DNA of 64,000 nucleotides. Origin: an uncultured Prevotella sp. GTDB lineage: Bacteria > Bacteroidota > Bacteroidia > Bacteroidales > Bacteroidaceae. Location: assembly GCA_944320195.1 (NCBI GenBank), contig CALUGP010000001.1, positions 62,001 through 126,000 on the forward strand, written 5' to 3'. Below are positions 30,101 through 38,617 of this stretch, piece by piece. The notes beneath the pieces were generated by a model. That model did not search any database, was not told the DNA's origin, and saw only the letters and a program-made list of their open reading frames with translations. The translations under genes were made by a program, and so were the position numbers. The number at the start of each line of letters is the position of its first letter. Within the stretch, counting starts at the first letter, position 1.

Positions 30101-33100
30101 ATGAATCAAAAACACTTAATTACAACAACTGCCAGACGCGTCTTGGTATGCTCTGCTATGCTGCCAGCGTTTTTGGCCTTTTGTCCGCCTGAAGTGGCGG
30201 CTGCCGTTAATGGCGTTAACGCCGTTGCACAGGCTGACGTGGTGAAAGGAAAGGTTGTCGACCAGAGTGGCGAACCCATCATCGGTGCCACAGTGAAGGT
30301 CGAAGGTCAAGACAAGGGCGCTTTGACCGACCTTGACGGTAACTTCTCCATCAGCGGTGTGAAGAGCGGCAAGCTTGTCATTACCTATATAGGTTATAAG
30401 ACGGCTACCGTAAACGTAACGGCGGGAACGCCTGTTACAGTTACAATCGAAGAAGACACTAAGACTCTTGGCGAGGTCGTAGTTGTCGGCTTCGGCGTTC
30501 AGAAGAAGGCCAACTTGACCGGCGCTGTTTCGGTTGTAGACAGCGAGCAGTTCGAAGGCCGTCCGGTGCGTACCGCCACCGAGGCTCTGCAGGGTGCCGT
30601 GCCGGGCTTGCAGATCAGCTCTACGGGTGGTTCTCTTGAGAACAACATGAGCATCAACATCCGTGGTACCGCCACCATCGGCCAAGGCTCAAGCGGCTCT
30701 CCGCTTATCCTTATCGACGGTTCTGAGGGCGACCTCAACACCATCAACCCACAAGACATCGAGACAATCTCTGTCCTCAAGGACGCTGCCGCCTCTTCAA
30801 TCTACGGTGCGCGCGCTCCGTTCGGTGTCATCCTCATCACTACAAAGAAGGGTAAGGAAGGAAAGGTAAGCATCAACTACAACAACAGCTTCCGCTTCAG
30901 CAACCGCATCCGCGACAAGCACATGATGAACTCTTACGACTTCGCAAGCTGGATGATGGACGGAACCAATGGTTCTGCATGGAGCGCTGACGTGTTCAAC
31001 AACATCATCAAGTATCACAACGCCAAGCCTTACGGCCCCGGCTCACGCATCACCGAGGACGGAGAGATACTTTACTCAATCGGTTCGGCAAACGGTTCTA
31101 CATGGGACGAGCCTTATGGCAACGGTATCAACGACGAGGACATCTACGACGTTATATATAAAGGTACGGCTTTCGCCCAGGAGCACAACGCCAGTGTAAG
31201 CGGTGGTACAGACAAGGTGAACTTCTACCTGTCGCTCAACTACCTCGACAACAACGGATTCATGAAGATCAACGAGGATAGCTACAACCGTTACGCAGGA
31301 ACAGCCAAGGTAAGCGCCGAGGTTACAAAGTGGCTTGACGTAAACTATTCTATGCGCTTCACACGTACAGACTACCGCCGTCCCGCGGCTCTCGCCAACA
31401 ACTTCTATCAGGATCTCGCCCGCCAAGGCTGGCCTACGCTGCCTACGGTCGACCGTAACGGCTACTGGTATTCTAACCCGTCGCCCTATCTTCACCTTGC
31501 AGAAGGCGGCAAGGACACCACCCAACGCGACATCTTGAACCACCAGCTCGGCTTCGTAATCGAGCCTATCAAGAACTGGATCACCCACATCGACTTCAAC
31601 TATCGCACCGAAGTTGCCACCCGCCACTGGGACAGCTACGCCGACTACAACCACGACGTAAACGGCAACCCCGTGCTCTTGGGTGACGGTACAACCAACG
31701 TACACGAGGACCTCAAGAAAGAGAACTACCTCAACTTCCAGGCATACACCGAGTATGACCTTACACTCGCCGAGAAGCACAACTTCCACATCATGGCCGG
31801 TTTCCAGGCTGAGCAGATGAAGCAGCTCGTGTTCGGCTTGCAGCGTAACGGCATCCTCATGAACGACAAGCCCGAAATTGACCTTACCACAGGTCTCGGC
31901 GGCGACGGCTCTGCCATCGTTCCAAGCACAAACGGTGCGCGCAACCAGTGGCAGACAGCAGGTTTCTTCGGCCGTTTGAACTACAACTTCGCCGACCGCT
32001 ACCTCTTCGAGTTCAACCTCCGCCACGATGGTACTTCTCGCTTCCGCCGCAACAAGATGTGGAAGACTTTCCCGTCAGGATCTATCGGCTGGAACATCGC
32101 CAACGAAAAGTTCTTCGAGCCGCTGCAGAAGCAAATCGGCATGTTGAAGCTCCGCGCTTCTTACGGTAACCTGGGTAACACCAACCTCGACAACTGGTAT
32201 CCTACTTACCTTACTATCACTTACTCTCCGTCGGCCGGCCAGTGGCTCCAGAACGGCGCTTTGACCAACACTGTCACCACTCCGGGCCTCATCTCGGCAT
32301 TGCTGACATGGGAGACCATCGAGAGCTGGGACATCGGTCTTGATGTAGCTGCGTTCAACAACCGACTCACTTTGAGCGCCGACTACTTCATCCGTAATAC
32401 AAAGGACATGGTGGGCAACGCTCCCGAGCTTCCCGCAATCCTCGGTACCGGCGTGCCTGTTACCAACAACACTGACCTCCGCACATCAGGATGGGAACTC
32501 CAGATTGCATGGCGCGACCGCCTGCGCAACGGACTCAGCTATGGCATCGGCTTCAACGTGTCTGACTCTCGTACAAAGATCACCCGTTACCCCAACAACC
32601 CGACAGGCGACCTTGGCACTTACATCGAAGGACGCTACATCAACGAAATCTGGGGTTATGAGACTGTAGGTCTTGCAAAGACAGACGAGCAGATGGCCGA
32701 GCACCTTGCAACTACCGACCAGAGCGCTCTCGGAAGCCAGTGGGCCGCAGGTGACATCATGTATAAGGATCTCAACGGCGACGGCCGCATCACCAGTGGC
32801 TCCTATACCGAAGCCGACCACGGCGACCTTAAGCTCATCGGTAACTCCACTCCACGCTACTTCTTCGGTATCAACCTCGACGCAAGCTGGAAAGGCTTTG
32901 ACTTCCGCATGTTCTTCCAGGGCGTAGGCAAGCGTGACTACATGCTGAACGACAACCCGTTCATGTTCGGTTTCGCATCCAACGGCCAGTGGTGGGCGTC
33001 AGGTATCGAAGGCGTTGAAGACTACTTCCGCAACGAAGACTCATGGTCAGTTGCCAACGGATACCAGGAGGCTAACCTCAATGCTTACCTGCCTCGTGTA

Positions 33101-33373
33101 AACGGTGGTGCCAAGAACCTCCAGAGCCAGACACGCTACTTGCTCAACGCCGCTTACATGCGTTGCAAGAACTTGCAGATTGGTTACACTCTTCCGCAGA
33201 AGTTGACTCAAAGCTGGGGCATCCAGAACCTCCGTGTTTACTTCTCAGTTGATAACCTCTTCACTATCACAAGCCTGCCTAAGCAGTTCGACCCCGAACT
33301 CCTCGGCTATGACAGCAACAACGGTTATCCTCTGTCACGCACAACGTCGTTCGGCTTGAGCATCACACTGTAA
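30101..33373 (+). CDS. SusC-like TonB-dependent outer-membrane transporter (PUL 1)
   Basis: This 1090-residue porin imports oligosaccharides across the outer membrane using TonB energy. After an export signal (about residues 1-35, running into a short Ala-rich stretch) comes a carboxypeptidase-like domain (VKGKVVDQSGEPIIGATVKV, from about 48). Next is the plug domain, with the SusC-type motif SVLKDAAASSIYGARAPFGV (about 225-244). A 22-strand barrel follows, ending in the short terminal strand SFGLSITL. Its own promoter lies upstream and susD follows after 106 bases. The predicted ligand is arabinogalactan oligosaccharide, from the enzymes nearby. Confidence 0.95.
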   Translation: MNQKHLITTTARRVLVCSAMLPAFLAFCPPEVAAAVNGVNAVAQADVVKGKVVDQSGEPIIGATVKVEGQDKGALTDLDGNFSISGVKSGKLVITYIGYKTATVNVTAGTPVTVTIEEDTKTLGEVVVVGFGVQKKANLTGAVSVVDSEQFEGRPVRTATEALQGAVPGLQISSTGGSLENNMSINIRGTATIGQGSSGSPLILIDGSEGDLNTINPQDIETISVLKDAAASSIYGARAPFGVILITTKKGKEGKVSINYNNSFRFSNRIRDKHMMNSYDFASWMMDGTNGSAWSADVFNNIIKYHNAKPYGPGSRITEDGEILYSIGSANGSTWDEPYGNGINDEDIYDVIYKGTAFAQEHNASVSGGTDKVNFYLSLNYLDNNGFMKINEDSYNRYAGTAKVSAEVTKWLDVNYSMRFTRTDYRRPAALANNFYQDLARQGWPTLPTVDRNGYWYSNPSPYLHLAEGGKDTTQRDILNHQLGFVIEPIKNWITHIDFNYRTEVATRHWDSYADYNHDVNGNPVLLGDGTTNVHEDLKKENYLNFQAYTEYDLTLAEKHNFHIMAGFQAEQMKQLVFGLQRNGILMNDKPEIDLTTGLGGDGSAIVPSTNGARNQWQTAGFFGRLNYNFADRYLFEFNLRHDGTSRFRRNKMWKTFPSGSIGWNIANEKFFEPLQKQIGMLKLRASYGNLGNTNLDNWYPTYLTITYSPSAGQWLQNGALTNTVTTPGLISALLTWETIESWDIGLDVAAFNNRLTLSADYFIRNTKDMVGNAPELPAILGTGVPVTNNTDLRTSGWELQIAWRDRLRNGLSYGIGFNVSDSRTKITRYPNNPTGDLGTYIEGRYINEIWGYETVGLAKTDEQMAEHLATTDQSALGSQWAAGDIMYKDLNGDGRITSGSYTEADHGDLKLIGNSTPRYFFGINLDASWKGFDFRMFFQGVGKRDYMLNDNPFMFGFASNGQWWASGIEGVEDYFRNEDSWSVANGYQEANLNAYLPRVNGGAKNLQSQTRYLLNAAYMRCKNLQIGYTLPQKLTQSWGIQNLRVYFSVDNLFTITSLPKQFDPELLGYDSNNGYPLSRTTSFGLSITL

Positions 33374-33479
33374 TATAAGTAAAACTATCATAAAGGAGAG
33401 AATGTGAGAAGATGAGCCAGGTGAGACCTTTGCTTTACTCATCACTCATTGACTCATTAAAAACAAAAAATAAATAATT
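33374..33479 (+). other. susC-susD spacer with imperfect complementary flanks
   Basis: GAGAATGTGAGAAGATGAG on the left and CTCATCACTCATTGACTCATT on the right can pair imperfectly. This is the same build as the spacers in the nuo operon. It might lower susD expression relative to susC or stabilise processed mRNA ends. Confidence 0.4.
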
Positions 33480-35528
33480 ATGAAACTATATAAAACATTA
33501 ATCGCAGCTCTTGCCCTCTCTGCAAGCGTGGTTTCATGTAGCGACTGGCTTGAGCAAGAACCACCGTCGTATCTTACGCCTGACAGCTATTTTACAGATG
33601 CGACACAGGTACAGGCTGCCGTTGACTGGTTCTACACGGTCATGGTTACTCACGGCAACTGGAGTTATGGTGTTTACGGAAACGACAACGAGACCGACAA
33701 CCAGGCCGACTGGTATCCCGACAACAAGTACGGCACAGGCCTTTGGCAGACTTCTCTTACCAACGGTAACTGGTCATGGGACAACATCCGTAACATCAAC
33801 TACCAGCTGCGCACGATTTCAGACAAGCACAGCGCCGGCGAGATATCTGGTGAAGCAACAACTATCAACCAGTATATAGGCGAGCTTTACTTCCTGCGCT
33901 CTTACTGCTACTTCGACATGTTGCAGAAGTGGGGCGACCTGCCTATCTTCAGCTGGGCTTTGAACGACAACGAGCATGAGCTTATCGCCCTCAGCGTGCG
34001 CGAGCCGCGCAACGAGGTTGCACGCTTCATCATCAACTCTCTCGACTCTGCGCTCAATCTTATGCAGCCTCAGGGCACTTACGCTACAACACGTATCGGG
34101 CCTGACGCAGTAAAGCTGTTCAAGTCACGCGTTGCATTGTATGAGGGTACTTTCCTAAAGTATTTTGCTAATACTCCGTTCGTTCCCAACGGACCCAACT
34201 GGCCGGGCGCAGCTAAGGACTACAACGCCAACTATCAGTATCCTACTGGTTCTGTAGAGGCTGAGTCTAATTACTTCCTGCAGATTGCTGCCGAGACTTC
34301 AAAGGAGATAGCCGACAAGTACATGAGCCAGCTCCGCATCAACACCGGCGTTGTTCCTCAGTCGTCAACCGACCCGTCCAACCCCTATCTTGGCATCTGG
34401 GGAACAGTTGACATGTCAGATGTGCCTGAAGTTCTTTTGTGGCGTGAGTACAACCGTTCACTCGGCGTTGTCAACGACGTTGAGGTTGTTGTGACGAAGA
34501 GTAACTATGGTATAGGTCTTACCCGTTCGTTCGTTGAGAACTATCTTATGAAGGACGGACGTCCTATTTACGACTCTCAGTATGAGTATTGCGACACCTC
34601 TGTGCATAAGGTACGCGAGAACCGCGACCCGCGTCTCACAGTGTTCCTGAAGGAACCGGGACAGACCAACCTGTTCATCAATGCTGACGCAAACAGTATT
34701 GGTGACCACGGTGTTGCAGAGGAACCTGTTCCTAACATCATCCGTAACGGCGATGCCGAGAACGGTTATCCTACTGGCTACGCCCTGCGTAAGGGTGGCA
34801 CATTCGACGGTGCTCTGACCGACAACGGTGCTTCTACCAACGCTTGCGCCGTGTTCCGTGCAACCGAGGCTCTGCTCAACTACATGGAGGCTGAGTATCT
34901 GTTGACTGGAAGCATTAACAACATCTTGCCTTACTGGCGTGCAGTGCGCACGGCTGCCGGCTTTACTGGCGATGCTATTGATCCGCAGGTAACCATCAGC
35001 CATACAGATATGGCTCAGGAGGCTAAGTGCGACTGGGGTGCTTACAGTGGTGGACAAGTTGTTGACGATGCTGTTCTCTACAACATCCGCCGTGAGCGTC
35101 GCTGCGAGCTTATTGCAGAAGGTCTGCGTTGGATGGATCTCCAGCGTTGGCGCGCTCTTGACCAGCTGAAGAGCAATCCTGTTCACATCGAGGGTATGCG
35201 CATTTATGGCAACAACAAGAACAACCCGATTTACGAGTGGTATGATTGGGCTTCTGACGGAGCTACTTCAAACGCAATCATAAACGACGGCTCTGTATCA
35301 GCTAATGTTTCTTCACCTGACTTGAGCGAGTACATGCGTCCTCACGAGGTTAACATGGTTCAGAATGACTTTAAGGAAGGTTTGACATGGCACATGGCTC
35401 ACTATCTGCAGCCAATGCCTATCCGTCAGATGATACTTACCGCTTCTGACTATGCAAGTCCTGAGCTGAGTCCGCTGTACCAGAATCCGTACTGGCCGAT
35501 ATCTGCTGACATGCCGGCAGAGCAGTAA
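33480..35528 (+). CDS. SusD-like surface glycan-binding lipoprotein (PUL 1)
   Basis: This 682-residue lipoprotein has a type II signal peptide with the lipid-attachment Cys at residue 20 (SVVSCSDWLEQEPPSYLT). It is on the longer side for SusD, which is usually 500-600. The family's TPR-like helical region includes ELYFLRSYCYFDMLQKWGD (about residues 139-157). The C-terminal SusD_RagB signature is RRERRCELIAEGLRWMDLQR (about 538-557). It caps its partner SusC and binds glycan at the cell surface. A strong terminator follows. Confidence 0.95.
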   Translation: MKLYKTLIAALALSASVVSCSDWLEQEPPSYLTPDSYFTDATQVQAAVDWFYTVMVTHGNWSYGVYGNDNETDNQADWYPDNKYGTGLWQTSLTNGNWSWDNIRNINYQLRTISDKHSAGEISGEATTINQYIGELYFLRSYCYFDMLQKWGDLPIFSWALNDNEHELIALSVREPRNEVARFIINSLDSALNLMQPQGTYATTRIGPDAVKLFKSRVALYEGTFLKYFANTPFVPNGPNWPGAAKDYNANYQYPTGSVEAESNYFLQIAAETSKEIADKYMSQLRINTGVVPQSSTDPSNPYLGIWGTVDMSDVPEVLLWREYNRSLGVVNDVEVVVTKSNYGIGLTRSFVENYLMKDGRPIYDSQYEYCDTSVHKVRENRDPRLTVFLKEPGQTNLFINADANSIGDHGVAEEPVPNIIRNGDAENGYPTGYALRKGGTFDGALTDNGASTNACAVFRATEALLNYMEAEYLLTGSINNILPYWRAVRTAAGFTGDAIDPQVTISHTDMAQEAKCDWGAYSGGQVVDDAVLYNIRRERRCELIAEGLRWMDLQRWRALDQLKSNPVHIEGMRIYGNNKNNPIYEWYDWASDGATSNAIINDGSVSANVSSPDLSEYMRPHEVNMVQNDFKEGLTWHMAHYLQPMPIRQMILTASDYASPELSPLYQNPYWPISADMPAEQ

Positions 35529-35573
35529 AATGACTGACGACTGTGCGGATGCATAGTCAAGACAGATAAACTT

Positions 35574-35614
35574 AAGACCCGGATGCGAGAGGCTCGTTCC
35601 TCCGTCCGGGTCTT
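35574..35614. terminator. Terminator of the susC/susD operon
   Basis: AAGACCCGGA (35574-35583) pairs perfectly with TCCGGGTCTT (35605-35614), followed by a T-rich run, 46 bases after the susD stop. Confidence 0.85.
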
Positions 35615-35787
35615 TCTTTGTTTCTTGCTTATTGGTGTTGTTTGCGGTTCATCCGCTGAAGTGTACGAGCATTTTATTAGTTCGTGTGTTCGGCATAAGC
35701 AATCATCTTTCCTAATATAGACTTTCTTCCGCTTTGCTTTTCTTCCGCTCGGTGGCAAGCCGTCATTGTCTTAACGGCGACTTTCAG

Positions 35788-35871
35788 TTCCGCTGGAAAG
35801 CGGAATCCAGAATTCAAGCATATAAAAACATCTTGTTGTTTACACTGGATTCCGCTTTTCAGCGGAATGAC
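35788..35871. repeat. 27-bp inverted-repeat element, solo copy 4
   Basis: The right arm (35845-35871) is identical to the three copies at 28.7-29.5 kb. The left arm (35788-35810) differs by one internal base and is shortened at its outer end. The centre (34 bases) is unrelated and there is no 22-bp array beside it. It lies in the 726-base gap 35529-36254, which otherwise holds a terminator and a promoter. Confidence 0.88.
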
Positions 35872-36079
35872 TGATTACCCACAGACTAACTGGAATACGT
35901 AAAAAAAGGACGCTCCCATATGCCAAGAAGACAAATCCTTATATCGAATTTACGTTAAAACAAGGTGTTTGCAGCAGCAGGAGGCGAACAGAAAAGTCAA
36001 ACAAAGTGAAAAAACGCGTTCGTACCAAAAACACCTCTTTTCATACGAAAAAATACCCTTGTTTTTGGTCTTTATATGT

Positions 36080-36087
36080 TATTTTTG
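36080..36087 (+). promoter_or_regulatory. -7 box upstream of the GH16 gene
   Basis: TATTTTTG fits TAnnTTTG. It is 167 bases before the start codon, so the leader would be about 160 bases. Confidence 0.5.
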
Positions 36088-36254
36088 CATCTGAAAATTG
36101 ATAAGATTAGGTTAGTTTTCATTGGTATTAGGTCAGTAGACATATTGACAGCAAGGAAAAGTTGTTTTTAAGGGTAATACGGGACAAGGATTTTGTGCAG
36201 ATTCTGTGCCTTTCCCGTTTTGAGTGAACTTTAATTTAAAAACAATAAAAGAGT

Positions 36255-37097
36255 ATGAAAGTATTTGTTTTGGCGTTGACGTTAGCCTTTGCCGGCACTA
36301 CCGGCGTGCTTGCAGACGATTGGGAACTGGTTTGGAGCGACGAGTTTGACAATGACGGCAGGCCTGACACCACGGTGTGGAACTTCGAGCGTGGATTCGT
36401 GCGCAACGAGGAAGACCAGTGGTACCAGTCAGACAATGCCTACGTGAAGGACGGCATGCTTGTAATCGAGGGGCGCAAGGAGCGTGTGAAGAATCCCCGT
36501 TATGTCAAGGACAGCCGCAGCTGGCAGCTCAACCGTGAGTATGCCGAGTACACGTCGGCCTCGCTCAACACGGCTGGCAAGCGCGAATTCCTGTATGGCA
36601 GGCTCGAGGTGAGGGCGCGCATACCGGTGGGCGGCGGCGCCTGGCCTGCCATCTGGACACTCGGTTCGCGCCAGGAGTGGCCTTCGTGCGGCGAGATTGA
36701 CGTGATGGAATGTTACCCAATAGACGGCGAACAGCATATCCTGGCCAACGTGGCGTGGGGCAGGGACAACCGGTTTGACTCGGAATGGCGCACCAAGACG
36801 AAGCCGTTGGACTATTTCCTGGCCAAAGACAAGGACTGGGCCGACAAGTTCCACGTATGGCGCATGGACTGGGACGAGAACTTCATCTGCCTTTATCTTG
36901 ACGGCGAACTGCTTAACCGTGTGCCCCTGACCGAGACCGTCAACGGCGCATACGGCAACCACACCAACCCCTTCAAGCAGCCGCAGTATGTGCTGCTCAA
37001 CCTTGCATTGGGCGGAAGGAACGGCGGCAAGATTGACGGCGCGGCAATGCCGATGAAGTATGAGATAGACTATGTGCGCGTATATAAGAAGAAATGA
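36255..37097 (+). CDS. GH16 endo-beta-glycanase (probable endo-beta-1,3-galactanase)
   Basis: This 280-residue GH16 enzyme has a signal peptide (about residues 1-20). The catalytic motif is GEIDVMEC with nucleophile Glu147, Asp149 and acid/base Glu152. GGAWPAIWTLG upstream and EIDYVRVYKK at the end are typical of the laminarinase-like subfamily GH16_3. That subfamily includes the Bacteroides thetaiotaomicron endo-beta-1,3-galactanase of the arabinogalactan PUL as well as beta-1,3-glucanases. The neighbours (GH43_24-like, GH105, BNR_4, DUF2264) favour galactanase, but laminarinase is not excluded. It probably starts an operon running to 42340. Confidence 0.88.
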   Translation: MKVFVLALTLAFAGTTGVLADDWELVWSDEFDNDGRPDTTVWNFERGFVRNEEDQWYQSDNAYVKDGMLVIEGRKERVKNPRYVKDSRSWQLNREYAEYTSASLNTAGKREFLYGRLEVRARIPVGGGAWPAIWTLGSRQEWPSCGEIDVMECYPIDGEQHILANVAWGRDNRFDSEWRTKTKPLDYFLAKDKDWADKFHVWRMDWDENFICLYLDGELLNRVPLTETVNGAYGNHTNPFKQPQYVLLNLALGGRNGGKIDGAAMPMKYEIDYVRVYKKK

Positions 37098-37101
37098 TTT
37101 T

Positions 37102-37180
37102 GCGAAAGGCCGTCTTTCAGCTTGCAAAAGGCCGCCTTTTGCAAGCTGAAAGACGGCCTTTCGCGGCCTGATTTGCGGCT
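37102..37180. repeat. 31-bp perfect inverted repeat within a 22-bp-period array (locus 5)
   Basis: 37102-37132 and 37134-37164 are exact reverse complements with a single central base. The same stretch has core units at 37106, 37128, 37150 and a decayed one at 37172, all 22 bases apart. It begins 5 bases after the GH16 stop codon. It could act as a terminator or mRNA barrier, although there is no T-run. Confidence 0.93.
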
Positions 37181-37275
37181 TTTTGCAGGGCTGATTGCAA
37201 AGTGTTGACAGTCAGCCTATTACGGATTGCGTGCCGGATAGTATGAAAACTTTAACTAAAACTGAATAAGAACAC

Positions 37276-38523
37276 ATGAAAGTATTGAAGAGATTTTTCG
37301 TAGGCGTGCTGTGCCTGGCCCTCGTGCCGTGTGCAGCCGCAGCCAAAGGCAAGGCCGAGGCTAAGAGCGACAGGCAGGTTTGGACGGACGTGCTGTACAA
37401 GATGGCCGCCCCGGTGCTTGAGAACATGAGTCGCGGCGAACTGCAGAAGAATATGCAACTGGAGCTAAGCCCCACGTGGGACGGGCGCAACGAGAAGGTG
37501 GCATACATGGAGTGCTTCGGCCGTCTGATGGCCGGGCTTGCCCCGTGGCTCTCGCTTCCCGACGACAACACGCCCGAGGGCAAGCAGCGCAAGCAGCTGC
37601 GCAAATGGGCGCTGAAGAGCTATGCCAATGCCGTAGACCCTGAAAGCCCCGACTATCTGTTGTGGCGGCAGGAAGGGCAGACGCTCGTAGACGCCGCATA
37701 CGTGGCCGAGAGCTTCCTCCGCGGGTATGACGCCCTGTGGGTGCCGCTCGATTCTGTGACAAAGCAGCGTTATATAACGGAGTTCACTCAGCTGCGCCGG
37801 GTCGACCCTCCTTATACCAACTGGCTGCTGTTCTCGGCCACGGTGGAGTGCTTCCTGCGCAAGGCCGGGGCGCACAGCGACACTTACCGCATAGTGTCAG
37901 CCCTGCGCAAGGTTGACGAATGGTATGACGGCGACGGCTGGTATTGCGACGGTCCCGACTTCGCGTTCGACTATTACAGCAGCTATGTGCTCCATCCCAT
38001 GTATGTGGAATGCGTCGAGGTGTTCACGAACGGCGGCAAGAACAAGATTTGGAATGCGCCGACTGTAGACTTCCAACGCGCCTTGAAGCGCATGCAACGC
38101 TTCGGCATGATACTCGAGAGATTCATCTCTCCCGAAGGAGCGTTCCCCGTTTTCGGCCGCTCCATAACCTACCGTACCGGCACTATGCAGCCACTCGCCT
38201 TGCTGTCTTGGCGCGGATGGCTGCCTGAAGAACTGCCAAAGGGACAGGTGCGCGCCGCGCTTACGGCCGTGATAAAGCGCATGTTCAGCGATGACCGCAA
38301 CTATAACAAGGGCGGATTCCTTACCCTCGGCTTCAACGGCAGTCAGCCGAACATATCTGACTGGTACACCAACAACGGCAGCCTCTACATGGCTTCTCTG
38401 GCGTTCCTTCCTCTCGGACTGTCGGCCGACGACCCGTTTTGGACTGACGCGCCGCAAGACTGGACGTCAAAGAAGGCCTGGGAAGGCAAAGACTTCCCTA
38501 AGGACCACGCATATTATGAATAA
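37276..38523 (+). CDS. DUF2264 protein, GH154-like (probable exo-beta-glucuronidase)
   Basis: This 415-residue protein has a signal peptide (about residues 1-22, ending PCAAAA). It is rich in aromatic helical segments of an (alpha/alpha) toroid. DUF2264-type motifs include RNEKVAYMECFGRLMAGLAPWL (split here about residues 73-94), NWLLFSATVECFLRK and DGWYCDGPDFAFDYYSSYV (about 221-239). DUF2264 proteins were classified as GH154 after a B. thetaiotaomicron arabinogalactan-PUL member was found to release glucuronic acid. I infer the same role. It lies between GH16 and the BNR_4 gene in one strand-consistent cluster. Confidence 0.8.
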   Translation: MKVLKRFFVGVLCLALVPCAAAAKGKAEAKSDRQVWTDVLYKMAAPVLENMSRGELQKNMQLELSPTWDGRNEKVAYMECFGRLMAGLAPWLSLPDDNTPEGKQRKQLRKWALKSYANAVDPESPDYLLWRQEGQTLVDAAYVAESFLRGYDALWVPLDSVTKQRYITEFTQLRRVDPPYTNWLLFSATVECFLRKAGAHSDTYRIVSALRKVDEWYDGDGWYCDGPDFAFDYYSSYVLHPMYVECVEVFTNGGKNKIWNAPTVDFQRALKRMQRFGMILERFISPEGAFPVFGRSITYRTGTMQPLALLSWRGWLPEELPKGQVRAALTAVIKRMFSDDRNYNKGGFLTLGFNGSQPNISDWYTNNGSLYMASLAFLPLGLSADDPFWTDAPQDWTSKKAWEGKDFPKDHAYYE

Positions 38524-38617
38524 TGTGATGCGGTTGTGAGGTCATGGGGATGTGAGGTTATCCCTGTTCCATCAGTTTTCCCGGGTATCCCACACCTTCC
38601 ATAAAAAATAAAATATT
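38524..38617 (+). other. Spacer with imperfect hairpin
   Basis: GGTCATGGGGATGTGAGGTTA (about 38540-38560) and TATCCCACACCTTCCATAA (about 38586-38604) are partly complementary. It has the same purine-left, pyrimidine-right build as other operon-internal spacers in this window. Confidence 0.35.

Noticed and set aside
31076-32026. 316-codon minus-strand reading frame opposite susC
   Set aside because: Its composition is low-complexity Val/Leu/Glu, as expected from the antisense of a beta-barrel gene.
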